Shown here: positions 25,032-34,038 of the stretch, piece by piece
Position numbering within the stretch: the first letter of the stretch is position 1
Layout of the letters: every line of letters starts with the position of its first letter
From: Poa pratensis
Taxonomy: Eukaryota > Streptophyta > Magnoliopsida > Poales > Poaceae
DNA length: 64,000 nt
Direction of reading: 5' to 3'
NCBI GenBank assembly: GCA_947311845.1
Contig: CAMZMU010000060.1
Span: 1,010,357 to 1,074,356, forward strand
Notes under the pieces: generated by a model
What the model saw: the letters and a program-made list of their open reading frames with translations, nothing else
Database searches by the model: none
What the model was told of the DNA's origin: nothing
Position numbers and translations under genes: made by a program

Positions 25032-26265
25032 CTAGTGTTGATGACATCATTGTTACAAGTTCTTCAGATAAGGCTATCTCCTCATTGCTTCGTGATTGGC
25101 GTGACGATTTTGCTCTCAAAGATCTTGGTATCTAAATATCTTTTTGGGCATTGAGGTCAAGAAATTGTCAAATGGGTTAATATTGACTCAAAAAAAATAT
25201 GCCGCTGATTTGCATGCTCGTGTTGGTATGAGCAAATGCACTCCTTGTCCTACACCCTTGTGTACAAATGAAATACTGATGTTAAATGAAGGATCCCCTC
25301 TTGGCCCTGAGGATAGTAAGTATTGTTGGTGCATTTCAGTACTTAACCTTGCCTCGGCCTAATATTTTTTTTCTGTCAATAAAGTATGTTAATTTCTTGA
25401 TGCGCCAACAACTACACAATGGAAATCAACAAAGAGAATTTTAAGGTACATACAAGGTACTATTAAAGTTGGACTCACTTTCCAATGTTCTCCCTCCACA
25501 CTCCTTGGTGCTTTTTAGATGCCGATTGGGCCGACAGTCTTGATGACAGACGCTCTACGGGTGGCTTTGCTATCTTCTTTGGTCCCAATTTGATATCTTG
25601 GAGTGCCAGAAAAGAAGCCACTGTCTCACGCTCTAGTACTAAAGCTGAATACAAGGCTCTGGCTAATGCTACAACCGAACTGATTTGAGTACTTCAGTAC
25701 TTAACCTGGACTCGGCCTGATATATCTTATTATGTCAATAAAGTATGTCAATTTCTTCATGCACCAACCACTACACATTGGACGACACCAAAGAGAATTT
25801 GAAGGTACATTCAAGGTACTATTAAAGGTTGACACACTTTGCAATGGTCTCCCTCCACACTCCTTAGTGGTTTTTCAGATGCCGATTGGGCCTGCAGTAT
25901 CGATGATAAACACTTTACATGTGGCTTTGCTATCTTCTTTGGTCCCAATTTGATATCCTAAAGTGCGAGAAAACAAGCCATTGTCTCACGCTCTAGTAGT
26001 AAAGCTGAATAGAACATTCTGGCTAATGCTACAGTCGAATTGATTTGATTCAAAGCACTTCTTAGAGAACCTGGAATCTCTGCCCAAGACAAGTCATGCC
26101 TTTGGTGTAACAATCTTGGAGATACATATCTCTCGGCAAATCCAGTTTTTCATGCTCGTACCAACCACAATGAGAATGATTTCCACTTTGTCAGAGAGAG
26201 TAGCCAACAAACAATTAGACATCAAGTTTATTTCTAGCAATGACCAAATAAACAAGCCGATCCGA
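25032..26265 (+). pseudogene. Ty1/copia pol remnant: reverse transcriptase end and RNase H
   Basis: The translation from 25037 gives VDDIIVTSSSDKA (end of the polymerase active-site region), then FLGIEVKKL...LILTQKKYAADLH, the conserved copia RT tail. It is followed by RNase H motifs [16 protein letters not shown] and [13 protein letters not shown]. Several stops and frameshifts occur (for example the stop near 25132 and those in the second RNase H copy). The RNase H segment is tandemly duplicated. The end, around 26200, retains the DFHFVRE motif. There is no LTR, gag or integrase next to it; it is an old 5'- and 3'-truncated relic. Confidence 0.85.
25335..26050. repeat. 358-bp tandem duplication within RNase H
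   Basis: TTCAGTACTTAACCT at 25335 recurs 358 bases later, and the two units align end to end through TCTGGCTAATGCTACA. The units differ at many positions; the first keeps the acidic catalytic motifs while the second has in-frame stops. Confidence 0.85.
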
Positions 26266-26811
26266 GCGAACCCATTGATTTAACAGTTTGAACGAGTCGA
26301 GCGGACGGCTTGAATTTCAGCCCGAATATGGAACCCAGTTAATTTAGCCCCTGTTTTGACGGAAAAAAAAGATTCGCAAAGAAAAATCTATCAGCATCGG
26401 CTTGTTCTTTTCCTTAATTATTAAGTAAGTAGGTGGATCTGCCTCTTCCGGAACGGATCAGATCGTAATAACGTCTGTCCAAATTAGCAGAGGATCTCGT
26501 TTTGCGATGAAATATTTGGATGAACTACTAGTAATAATCCCCAATAGAATCTGTGCATGCATGCGGAGTTTGCCGATGGATCGATCGACAGGCGTGCCCA
26601 CCTCCAACCGGGTCACATACGAGTCGTACGTGCGTGTGCCCGCAACTCCCCACGGCATAGACGTATCTTTTGACCAGCGCAGACTTACGTGCGACCAGCT
26701 CACCCTATAACCCCCATACGTGTGGTGGACTCCACTATATCTGCGTCCACACCTCCAAAGCTTTTCCATCCACATACAACAAAACTGTAATTCGAACGAC
26801 ACGGTTAATTA
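26266..26811. other. Upstream region of the sulfate transporter gene
   Basis: This is non-coding sequence between the copia relic and the promoter MITE. I see no TATA box that I would defend. Confidence 0.35.
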
Positions 26812-27250
26812 TAGGGTCTCTCTATGTCTCAGCTGAACTTATGTCTCAGTCAGGTGACATCATCCTTTCTTCTCCAACTCCGGCGACCCCCGCCGCTACA
26901 TACCGCCGGCCATGCCGCCTGCTACCGCCTCCCGCGCCGCCTCGGTGCCCCGCCCTCCTCCAACCGCAGCCCACCGCCGGTCCGCTGCCGCCCCGGCCGT
27001 CCCTCTAAGCCCCGCCCCCGACTCCGGCGACCTCGCACCCCTGCACCCCCCCCCCCCCCCCAAGTTAAGTTACTCCGCCGCCTCCGCCGCGGCCAGCTGC
27101 GGCTACGGCGGCTCCGGCTCAGCTTGGCGCCGCCGCCGTCCCGAGGAAGAAGAAGACCAGTTAGGGTTAGCACGAATCTTGGCGCGTTGATGGAGGGTGG
27201 ATGTTTTGACCGAGACATAAGTTAAGTCTCAGCTGAGACTTAGCAAAACC
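26812..27250. mobile_element. Mutator-type MITE or small carrier in the promoter, 439 bp
   Basis: The ends are inverted: the left has TATGTCTCAGCTGAACTTAT and the right, reverse-complemented, has AAGTCTCAGCTGAGACTTAA followed by CTTATGTCTC. Flanks repeat GTTAATTA at 26804-26811 and 27251-27258, 8 of 9 bases if one more is counted. The interior is GC-rich (Pro/Arg/Ala-rich in all frames, with a run of about 16 C near 27045-27060) and looks like captured coding DNA, but I recognise no domain. It ends 66 bases before the transporter ATG. Confidence 0.7.
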
Positions 27251-27316
27251 GTTAATTAAGCGATTCTAATTTTTGGTACGAAGAATCTCCATCAGGTTCG
27301 CTAGCCAGCGTCAATC

Positions 27317-27680
27317 ATGGTGGGGATGCAGGTCGTTGACGTGCCGGAGCTGGCGGCGCCGGCGCGCGTGCCGGTGCCCCCTGCGCGCCGCGCGCCGGTG
27401 CCCCCTGCGCGCCCGTTCCTTCACTCCCCCGGTGTCAACCTGAAGGAGACCTTCTTCCCGAACGACCCGTTCCGCACGGTGGCGCGTGAGGACGGGCGCG
27501 GCAGGCGGGCCGGCGCCGCGTTCCGGTATCTGTTCCCGTGCCTGGAGTGGCTGCCGTCCTACACCCTCGGCGCTTTCCGTTCCGACCTCATCGCCGGCGT
27601 CACCGTCGCAAGCCTCGCCGTGCCCCAGGGCATCAGCTACGCCAAGCTCGCCGACCTCCCGCCCATCATGGGACTACTAG
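27317..27680 (+). CDS. SULTR3-like: Sulfate transporter exon 1 (N terminus)
   Basis: It starts at the ATG of MVGMQVVDVPELAAPARV, with a Pro/Ala-rich cytoplasmic leader containing a near-duplicate (VPVPPARRAPVPPAR), then the NLKETFFPNDPF motif and first membrane segments. The donor AG|GTGAAT is at 27681. Joining to exon 2 gives PPIMGLLDSSFVP where the family normally has PP(I/V)xGLYSSFVP, one residue longer and without the Tyr. Confidence 0.85.
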
Positions 27681-27719
27681 GTGAATTTAGCGCGGCGCAC
27701 GCCGCACCTTTGGTGTAAA

Positions 27720-28800
27720 ATTGTTCTAGGATTTATTTCGCATAAATACATGTGTCTAAAATATGATCGTGGGGAAGAAGTCTAAAAATTTGTGGCTCAG
27801 AAATTATGGTGGGAAATTTGTTCACCACGGGAATAGTTTATTTTTCACATGAAAGTTGTGTTGGAAAGCTAGCCTTTTTTATATGAGACGGGAATTATTG
27901 AAATTTGCAAATTATAGTCAAAAATTTCTTCTCGATAGAAAAGTTTCCTATAAAATTACCGTTGGGAAACTACGTTTAAAAACTTGTGTCGAAAGTGTCT
28001 ATATGGTCGAGAAATCTAAAAATTTGTAGCGGACAAATTGCAGTCACAATTTTGTTCGCCGTTAGCTTAAAGAAAGTATCACCGGAAAACTACACTTAAA
28101 ATTTGTGTCGAAAATATGAGCGCGGGAAAGAAATAGTAGTTTTTTTGTAAAACTGAAAATTAGGGAAAAATAAGATGGTACTTTTTGTTGTTTGTGTGAA
28201 AAGTGTCTTGACACTGTAGTGAAGAGCTGCCATTGGGGAACGATGTTTAAAAGGTGTGTTAGAAATGTGAGCAATTCACCGTCACCGTAACTTGATGTTC
28301 GTAAAAAATTGTGGTTCACAAATTGCAGGAAAAAAATATTTGCTAGAGAAACTATCACAGGAAAACTATGTTTTTTATATGAGATGGAAAATAAAGAATT
28401 TCGTAGATTATAGTTAAAAAATTGTTCTCCGCAAGAAAATTACTTAAAAATTACCGTTGGAAAACTATCTTTAAAAAATTTGTGTTGTAAATGTCCACGG
28501 GTTCGAGAAATCTAAAAATCTGTAGCTCACATATTGCAGTCAAAAATTTGTTCATCGTTAGTTTAAGGAATTACCACCGGAAAATTATGCTTGAAAGGAG
28601 TGTCAAAAATATGAGCATGGAAAATAAATTAAATTAGGGGAAAATAAGATGCAGTCAAAAATTTGTTTGCCGTGGAAAAAATATCTGAAAGAAACTATTA
28701 ACGGAAAACTTTAAAGAAACTATTACCGGAAAACTTTGTTTAAAAGTTGTGTCGAAAATGCGAGCGCGAAAAAGAGATTTAAAACTTTGCAAAAGTGGGA
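27720..28800. repeat. Degenerate long-period repeat filling intron 1
   Basis: A block containing TACCGTTGG(G/A)AAACTA, GAGAAATCTAAAAAT(T/C)TGTAG and TTGCAGTCA(A/C)AA occurs at about 27955-28060 and again about 495 bases later (28452-28560). Shorter units of the type CCGGAAAACTA...TTAAAA...GTGTCGAAAATATGAGC recur several times. The block spans most of intron 1. Origin unknown. Confidence 0.7.
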
Positions 28801-29387
28801 ATTAGCCAAAAAAAATTGTTTGTGTGAACAGTACCAGGGCTCTCAGCTCTTCAAATCCATACTCCTTAATATATGCATAGATAGTTAGTGAGGTAAGGTA
28901 ACAGAGGGACCGATTCCTAATTTGCGAAGAATGCAGGGTCCTTTTATAAAAGAGCCGCGCGGTACTGTTCAACACTGTCAACACTGTAGATGTCTACAGT
29001 ATTGGCTACAGTGCGCGAGCGCTGTGGGAGCCATTTTGGTTGTCTTTCATATAGTTACGCGCATATATTTCTTGTATATAATTTTTGACAAACGCGGGGT
29101 TCTTTATACAAAAAAAATATGATAAAATTCGTCGAATGTTTGTGCGGATTTGGATCAAAATTGAGGAGTTAGAGTCGACAAAACTTGAAACCGTTCAGGG
29201 GAATGGAACCTACTCGTCGATACGTATATATTTTAGGGAGAACAGAAAAAATTTCAAAAACAAAAAACAATTCACAATAAAAAAAAAGGATCACTGTTCA
29301 TATAGGTAGTAATGTAAGTATATACAAACATATACGTTCATACGCCCGTGCGCGTTCACGTACTAATTTGCACGTGCGTACGTACAG
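28801..29387. other. Rest of sulfate transporter intron 1
   Basis: Non-coding. A hairpin-capable stretch with CACTGTAGATGTCTACAGT lies at about 28980-29000. No other feature is supported. Confidence 0.4.
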
Positions 29388-29916
29388 ACTCTAGTTTCGT
29401 GCCGGCGCTGGTGTACGCGGTGATGGGCAGCTCGAAGGACCTGGCGGTGGGGTCGCTGTTGTTCGCGACGATGCTGGGGAAGGAGGCGTCGCCGGCGGAG
29501 AGCCCGGAGCTGTACATGCACCTGGCCTTCACCGCCACCTTCTTCGCCGGCGTGTTCCAGGCAGGCCTGGGCATCCTCAGGCTCGGATTCGTGGTGGACT
29601 TTCTGTCGCACGCCGCCATCGTCGGCTTCAGTGGCGGTGCTCAGTGCACGCCAACCTGGGCCATGGCCCGCCCAGCCTAGGCGAAAACACTGAATAAATA
29701 GCTAAAATTTAGCTCACGAAAGAAAAAAATAGTGATCTTTACTGGGCTTGCCCGCCCAACATTGGGGGTGGAGCTCCGCCAGTGGTTGGCTTCATGGGCG
29801 GCGCCGCCACGGTAGTGTGCATGCAGCAGCTCAAGGGCCTCCTCGGACTCCAGCACTTCACCACCGCCACCGACGTCGTTGCCGTCATGCGTGCCGTCTT
29901 CTCACAGACACATATG
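29388..29916 (+). CDS. SULTR3-like: Sulfate transporter exon 2, interrupted by a hAT MITE
   Basis: Acceptor GTACAG precedes 29388 and donor ATG|GTCAGG follows 29916. It encodes SSFVPALVYAVMGSSKDLAV, then LSHAAIVGF, is broken by the 156-bp MITE at 29629-29784, and resumes MGGAATVVCMQQLKGLLGLQ. Removing the MITE and one target duplication restores the family sequence VGFMGG. Confidence 0.88.
29629..29784. mobile_element. hAT-type MITE inside transporter exon 2, 156 bp
   Basis: The termini CAGTGGCGGTGCT and (reverse complement) CACTGGCGGAGCT match at 11 of 13 bases. Flanks are GTCGGCTT (29621-29628) and GTTGGCTT (29785-29792), an 8-bp target duplication with one mismatch. It has no coding capacity. 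It inserts 164 bases with the duplication, which is not a multiple of three, and introduces a stop codon. Confidence 0.9.
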
Positions 29917-30126
29917 GTCAGGGCAGCCACCTCGTTTCCTTCTGTATTTGACGTATATATGCGCACGCTACAACCAATTTCCCTTTTACCGTCGTGCTCC
30001 GGATATGCATGCGCTAGGTCCGGTCCGGTTTGGCCCTGTTGTTGGACCACCGAACCTATTGAATAAAATGGCAGGGTAAGGGTCGATCCGCACCTGCTGT
30101 CTTAGGTTCAGGGTACCCTACAGGTT

Positions 30127-30144
30127 CTACAGGTTAACCTGTAG
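30127..30144. repeat. Perfect 18-bp palindrome CTACAGGTTAACCTGTAG
   Basis: This perfect palindrome lies just inside the left inverted arm of the composite insertion. Confidence 0.85.
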
Positions 30145-30280
30145 GTGAGGTTGGACTTTCAGACCAGCAGTACAAACTTTCACAACAGCACAACACGTCC
30201 ACCAAACCGATCTCCCCTGCTCTGCTGCTTATGTCTCCAAGTCCGAGAGCCTGTCCGTCCGTCCTGCCGGCCGGCCGGCC

Positions 30281-30400
30281 ATGGAGACTGCACTGGCCGC
30301 AGCGCTGGCGCCGTGGGAGGAGATGGAGACGTACTGCCTGGTGCACGTATTTGGCCGGCTCTCGCTCGAGGGCCTGGCCATGGTCAGCGGGTCCAGCTCC
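30281..30400 (+). pseudogene. F-box protein N-terminal fragment
   Basis: Translation from the ATG at 30281 gives METALAAALAPWEEMETYCL, then VHVFGRLSLEGLAMV, which resembles the first half of a plant F-box (substrate receptor for SCF ubiquitin ligase). The similarity stops near 30395, after which the sequence becomes unrelated. It is a fragment carried by the composite insertion. Confidence 0.45.
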
Positions 30401-30800
30401 AGGCCAGTGCCGCTGGGAGAACGCCGGCACCGACGAGGCGCTCGAAGTAGCCGCGCATGCACGCCACCTCGTCGTCCGGCGACGAGCCCGCTGCGGCTGT
30501 GAGAACGCCGGCACCCATGGACACCGCCCGGTCTTCTTCCCGTTGCAGAACATGGTCCACCATCCACGAGCTCTCGTCCAGCAGCGGCGCCGGGCGCCTC
30601 GGCGGCCGGGGCGACACACCCATGCCGGCTCCGGCGCCCGCCGCGCGGCGCTCCGTCTCCAGCACGATGCGCCGGCCGGGTTGCCGAGCTCACGGAGCCG
30701 CACGTGCGTCTGGAGCGCCAGCTCCACCACCAGGTTCTGTAGGGAGCGCGGCGTCTCCTGCAGCGGTGAGCGGCGGACAACGCTTCTTCGCGACAACGAC
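30379..30800 (-). pseudogene. Second captured GC-rich fragment, minus strand, unknown
   Basis: The minus-strand frames read SLQNLVVELALQTHVRLREL (about 30760-30700) and, in a shifted frame, SSWMVDHVLQREEDRAVSMG (about 30580-30520) with VACMRGYFERLVGAGVLP downstream. They look like real helical protein sequence, but I do not recognise the family. It abuts the F-box fragment in opposite orientation. Confidence 0.35.
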
Positions 30801-30945
30801 AGCGCCGGAGACGCCGAGCTCCGCCTAGGCAGACGACGCGGGAGGACGGGTCGAGGAGGCCGTCGGCGAGGTGCCGCTCGAGGACGTCAATGTAAGTCCA
30901 CCGCGCTAAGCGACTCGTGGGTGCGCCACGTCTCCGGCGACCTGC

Positions 30946-31205
30946 TGTAACTACCCGTTGCCAGCGAAGGAATCGCGGCGTGAGTTCGATCGAGACGACG
31001 AACAGCAGAAGGGGATCGAGAGAGGAAGCAAGCCGAACACGGCAGGGAGAGAAAGGAGCTGGAACTTCTTTTCATTTATTTCCTGCTGCGATATCCGGAT
31101 CCAAGTCTGTATATACCACAACCCAGCTGACGCAGCAGCTAACCAAACACACAAACGGTACCTAACTAGCCTCCTTCGACGTCGTGTACAGCCGTGGCTG
31201 TTACA
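30946..31205 (-). repeat. 3' LTR of the kinase-carrying element, 260 bp
   Basis: TGTAACTACCCG...GGCTGTTACA; the element runs on the minus strand, so this is its 3' end. It matches 33779-34038. Confidence 0.93.
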
Positions 31206-31247
31206 TCACCCCCTCCAGGAGATGTTGCTTGCCCTCAAGCAACAGCG

Positions 31248-33635
31248 TCAGGGAACTTGTGTTGGCAGACGTACATGTCCTCCCAGGTTGCCGAAGTAGC
31301 CGGAATCTCCTTCCATTTGATGAGCACCTAAGTAGCCGGAATCTCCTTCCATTTGATGAGCACCTGTGGAATTGCGGCGTTGCCCTTCTTCACCAGACTC
31401 AACAGCTGGGCCGAAGCATATTGAGGACAACTCACCGAGGAGCAAACACCTATAACTCTTCTGAGCTACCAGATCATCAACAACAGACAAATCATGACCA
31501 CCAGGTTTCATCCCTGAGCCTCTAATACACTTCCAAACATCAGCAATCTTTGGACGGTCTTCTGGTTCATAGCTCAAGCATGACGTTGCAATTGCAGCCA
31601 ATGGTTCCAGCTGCATACCAATTAATCCAGCGTCAAGCCTCGTAAGTACTTCCTTCTGCCAATCATCATGCGATCCATCAGTATTCCACCCTGCCGCAAG
31701 CTGCTCATCTCCAGTAACAAGCGCCACTAATATACAACCCAGCAGCCAAACATCTGAACTACACCCTATCAAGCCATCGAAATCACGACTCCTCATCCTT
31801 GTTGCATCACTCAGAACTGCCGCCATCTCAGGAGCAACCAAAGCACCATCTTCAGTCACAGAGTTGAGATCGGTTTGTGCTATTCCTGTAAGCACCACAG
31901 GCTTGCCTTTATGTACAAATTTTAGTGTCTTCGTGTTCCAGTTACAGAACATGTCTCCCTGTTGAGCCAACCAATCTATGCCCAGAATTGCATCGTACGC
32001 ACTCAATGGAAGTACACGCATATCGTGCTCAAATGTCTCCCCGTGGGACCACCAGGACATTTGTTTCACCATCTTATCACAGTGCATAAGTTCATTGTTT
32101 GTCACACGCACTGTTACTGCTGGAATATCTGAAAGCTGGCACTGCAAACGAGCTACAAAATTTGAACTGATGAAACTATGACTGCTGCCGGTGTCAACTA
32201 GAATTAGCATGACTTGATTCTGTACTAAGGCCCAAATCTGTACAGAATTGCCATCAGCAGCTCCTGACAATGCATTCAGAGAAAGTGATAATTGTTGAGC
32301 TTCTGCTATATCTTGGAGTTCTAACAAGTTCAGCACCTCTGTCGATAACTCTACTCCATGATCTTCCACTGATAGAGCATGCACTGCTGCAGATGCTTTG
32401 CTTGCACAAACATGTGTGGGATCATACTTGTCTCCGCATCGGAAGCACAGGCCGTTGGAACGCCTGTACTCCTTGAGTTGCCTCTCCTTCCATAAATCAC
32501 CGTGAAGTGGTTTGTGCACTGGTTCTGTTACCTCTGGTTTTGCTAGTCCAACTTGAGCATACACTGGCTTGTTGATCCAAGGCTTTTTTTGAGATGCTAG
32601 ATCTTCCTGCACATGAGCTAAGAGAATTGCTCTGTCGACTGTTTCGGGCAACTGAGAAGCAACTGCAAGCCTGATCTCATGTTTCAGTCCTTTGAGAAAA
32701 TGACCCACAAACAAAGTTCCATCATAATATGGATTATGGCTACACAATTTGAACATAAGGTCCTGAAATGATGTGCAATATTCTTCTACTGTCCCCTTTT
32801 GTTTCAAATTAAGCAGTCCAGTCATGAAATGACGGTGATCATCTACACCAAACTTTTCTTCCACAGCCGTAATGAATTGATGCCAAGTGAGTACCTCGTG
32901 GCGCAGCTTGTATGCTTGAAACCAATGGGCAGCATTACCTTCTAGGTTGAGTCTGGCCATAGTGAGCCACATCGCGGGAGCAATATTGCAAGCTTGGAAA
33001 TAGTCGATGCAGTTATCGCGCCACAGCTTCGGAAACGTGCCGTCGAACTTGGGAAAATTCATCTTCGGAGTCACCATTCTACCGCCACCAAGGTGCTCAT
33101 CCGGTGGTCTGCCCCGAGAACGCGCACCATCCGCTGCCAACGCCGCCGTGCCTAGAGCTGGAGGTCGAGAATTCGATGAAGACCCTGTCCCGAACGCCGG
33201 TGGTGATGGCGCTCCACACCCTCCCGCCGTAGGTGAGAGAAGAATTCCGTCCCTATGCCCGCGATCCACCGCCGTGTCCGGCGAGCTGAGATCGACCGTG
33301 AGCGGCGTTTTAGCCTTGTCGAGCCGCGCCACGGCCTCCGCCAACGCCGTCATTTGCTTATTCATGGTTTCCTGGCGGCGCTCGATGGCGTCCATGATCC
33401 GGGTGTGGTCGCCCACCGCCCTCGAGTTGTTGTCGAGGTTGCTCGCCACCTGCGAGTAGGACGTGTCGAGGAGACCGATCCGCGAGTCCAGCGAGCCAAT
33501 CTGAGACTGGACTTGCTCCAGACTGGTACGGATCGCCGTCAGCGTCTCCTCGGTGCGCGCCGTGGCTTCACTCATGGCTGCGAGCACGAACTCGGTCTGC
33601 GGGGACGGCTTCGGAGGCGCCGTCGCGACACCCAC
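31248..33635 (-). CDS. Gag-protease-kinase C-lobe fusion protein, 795 aa
   Basis: Uninterrupted ORF. Residues 15-110 form a coiled coil. Residues about 190-345 are a Ty3/gypsy gag domain (MNFPKFDGTFPKLWRDNCID). Residues 397-410 form an atypical Cys/His knuckle CFRCGDKYDPTHVC. Residues 478-490 are the protease active site (ILVDTGSSHSFIS, Asp481), with AILGIDWL at 549-556. From about residue 590 the sequence becomes a protein kinase C-lobe: APE at 601-603, SSDVWLLGCILVALVTG (627-643) and YEPEDRP (689-695), continuing to about residue 740. The last residues (two copies of GAHQMEGDSGY) are a shifted reading of the gypsy chromodomain tail; the true frame reads IPQVLIKWKEIPAT. The N-lobe, ATP-binding Lys and HRD/DFG loop are absent, so the kinase part cannot be catalytic. 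Reverse transcriptase, RNase H and integrase are missing. Confidence 0.88.
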   Translation of the reverse strand: MGVATAPPKPSPQTEFVLAAMSEATARTEETLTAIRTSLEQVQSQIGSLDSRIGLLDTSYSQVASNLDNNSRAVGDHTRIMDAIERRQETMNKQMTALAEAVARLDKAKTPLTVDLSSPDTAVDRGHRDGILLSPTAGGCGAPSPPAFGTGSSSNSRPPALGTAALAADGARSRGRPPDEHLGGGRMVTPKMNFPKFDGTFPKLWRDNCIDYFQACNIAPAMWLTMARLNLEGNAAHWFQAYKLRHEVLTWHQFITAVEEKFGVDDHRHFMTGLLNLKQKGTVEEYCTSFQDLMFKLCSHNPYYDGTLFVGHFLKGLKHEIRLAVASQLPETVDRAILLAHVQEDLASQKKPWINKPVYAQVGLAKPEVTEPVHKPLHGDLWKERQLKEYRRSNGLCFRCGDKYDPTHVCASKASAAVHALSVEDHGVELSTEVLNLLELQDIAEAQQLSLSLNALSGAADGNSVQIWALVQNQVMLILVDTGSSHSFISSNFVARLQCQLSDIPAVTVRVTNNELMHCDKMVKQMSWWSHGETFEHDMRVLPLSAYDAILGIDWLAQQGDMFCNWNTKTLKFVHKGKPVVLTGIAQTDLNSVTEDGALVAPEMAAVLSDATRMRSRDFDGLIGCSSDVWLLGCILVALVTGDEQLAAGWNTDGSHDDWQKEVLTRLDAGLIGMQLEPLAAIATSCLSYEPEDRPKIADVWKCIRGSGMKPGGHDLSVVDDLVAQKSYRCLLLGELSSICFGPAVESGEEGQRRNSTGAHQMEGDSGYLGAHQMEGDSGYFGNLGGHVRLPTQVP
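31412..31868 (-). other. Captured host kinase segment within the retrotransposon ORF
   Basis: Bounded by the end of the protease region (around 31868) and the start of the chromodomain remnant (around 31405-31415). It encodes kinase subdomains VIII to XI and a short C-terminal extension (DDLVAQKSYRCLLLGELSS) with no stop and no intron. The borders are inferred from where familiar gypsy sequence ends and resumes. Confidence 0.75.
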
Positions 33636-33764
33636 TACTGGACCAACCGGATCTCAGCGAGGAAATTTGGGGAAATCGGTGGAGAACGAAGCAAATTACA
33701 TGGGGAAAATTTTTGTGGAGATTTTCTGAGATTTTTGTGGAGGATTTTCGGTGGAGGAATCGGT

Positions 33765-33777
33765 GGCTCTGATACCA
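33765..33777 (-). promoter_or_regulatory. Primer-binding site TGGTATCAGAGCC
   Basis: Complementary to the 3' end of plant initiator-Met tRNA, one base inside the 5' LTR on the minus strand. Confidence 0.9.
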
Positions 33778-33778
33778 C

Positions 33779-34038
33779 TGTAACTACCCGTTGCCAGCGA
33801 AGGAATCGCGGCGTGAGTTCGATCGAGACGACAAACAGCAGAAGGGGATCGAGAGAGGAAGCAAGCCGAACACGGCAGGGATAGAAAGGAGCTGGAACTT
33901 CTTTTCATTTATTTCCTGCTGCGATATCCAGATCCAAGTCTGTATATACCACAACCCAGCTGACGCAGCAGCTAACCAAACACACAAACGGTACCTAACT
34001 AGCCTCCTTCGACGTCGTGTACAGCCGTGGCTGTTACA
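33779..34038 (-). repeat. 5' LTR of the kinase-carrying element, 260 bp
   Basis: Same termini and length as 30946-31205. The primer site follows on the minus strand after one base. Confidence 0.93.

Larger units (their letters stand above)
30946..34038 (-). mobile_element. Kinase-carrying LTR retrotransposon, complete, 3093 bp
   Basis: Two 260-bp LTRs (30946-31205 and 33779-34038) with TGTAAC...GTTACA ends differ at three positions that I can see. A perfect 5-bp target duplication CCTGC lies at 30941-30945 and 34039-34043. The minus-strand order is 5' LTR, iMet-tRNA primer site (33777-33765), one ORF, a purine-rich tract before the 3' LTR, 3' LTR. The ORF fuses gag and protease to a host kinase C-lobe and ends in a shifted chromodomain-like tail. 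Short LTRs and the chromodomain-like end suggest a small chromovirus lineage such as Reina. Near-identical LTRs indicate a recent insertion. Confidence 0.9.

Noticed and set aside
30134..30950. Long ORFs of 183-239 aa in intron 2
   Set aside because: Arg/Gly/Pro-rich shadows in several frames; only the short F-box-like and minus-strand fragments look like real protein.
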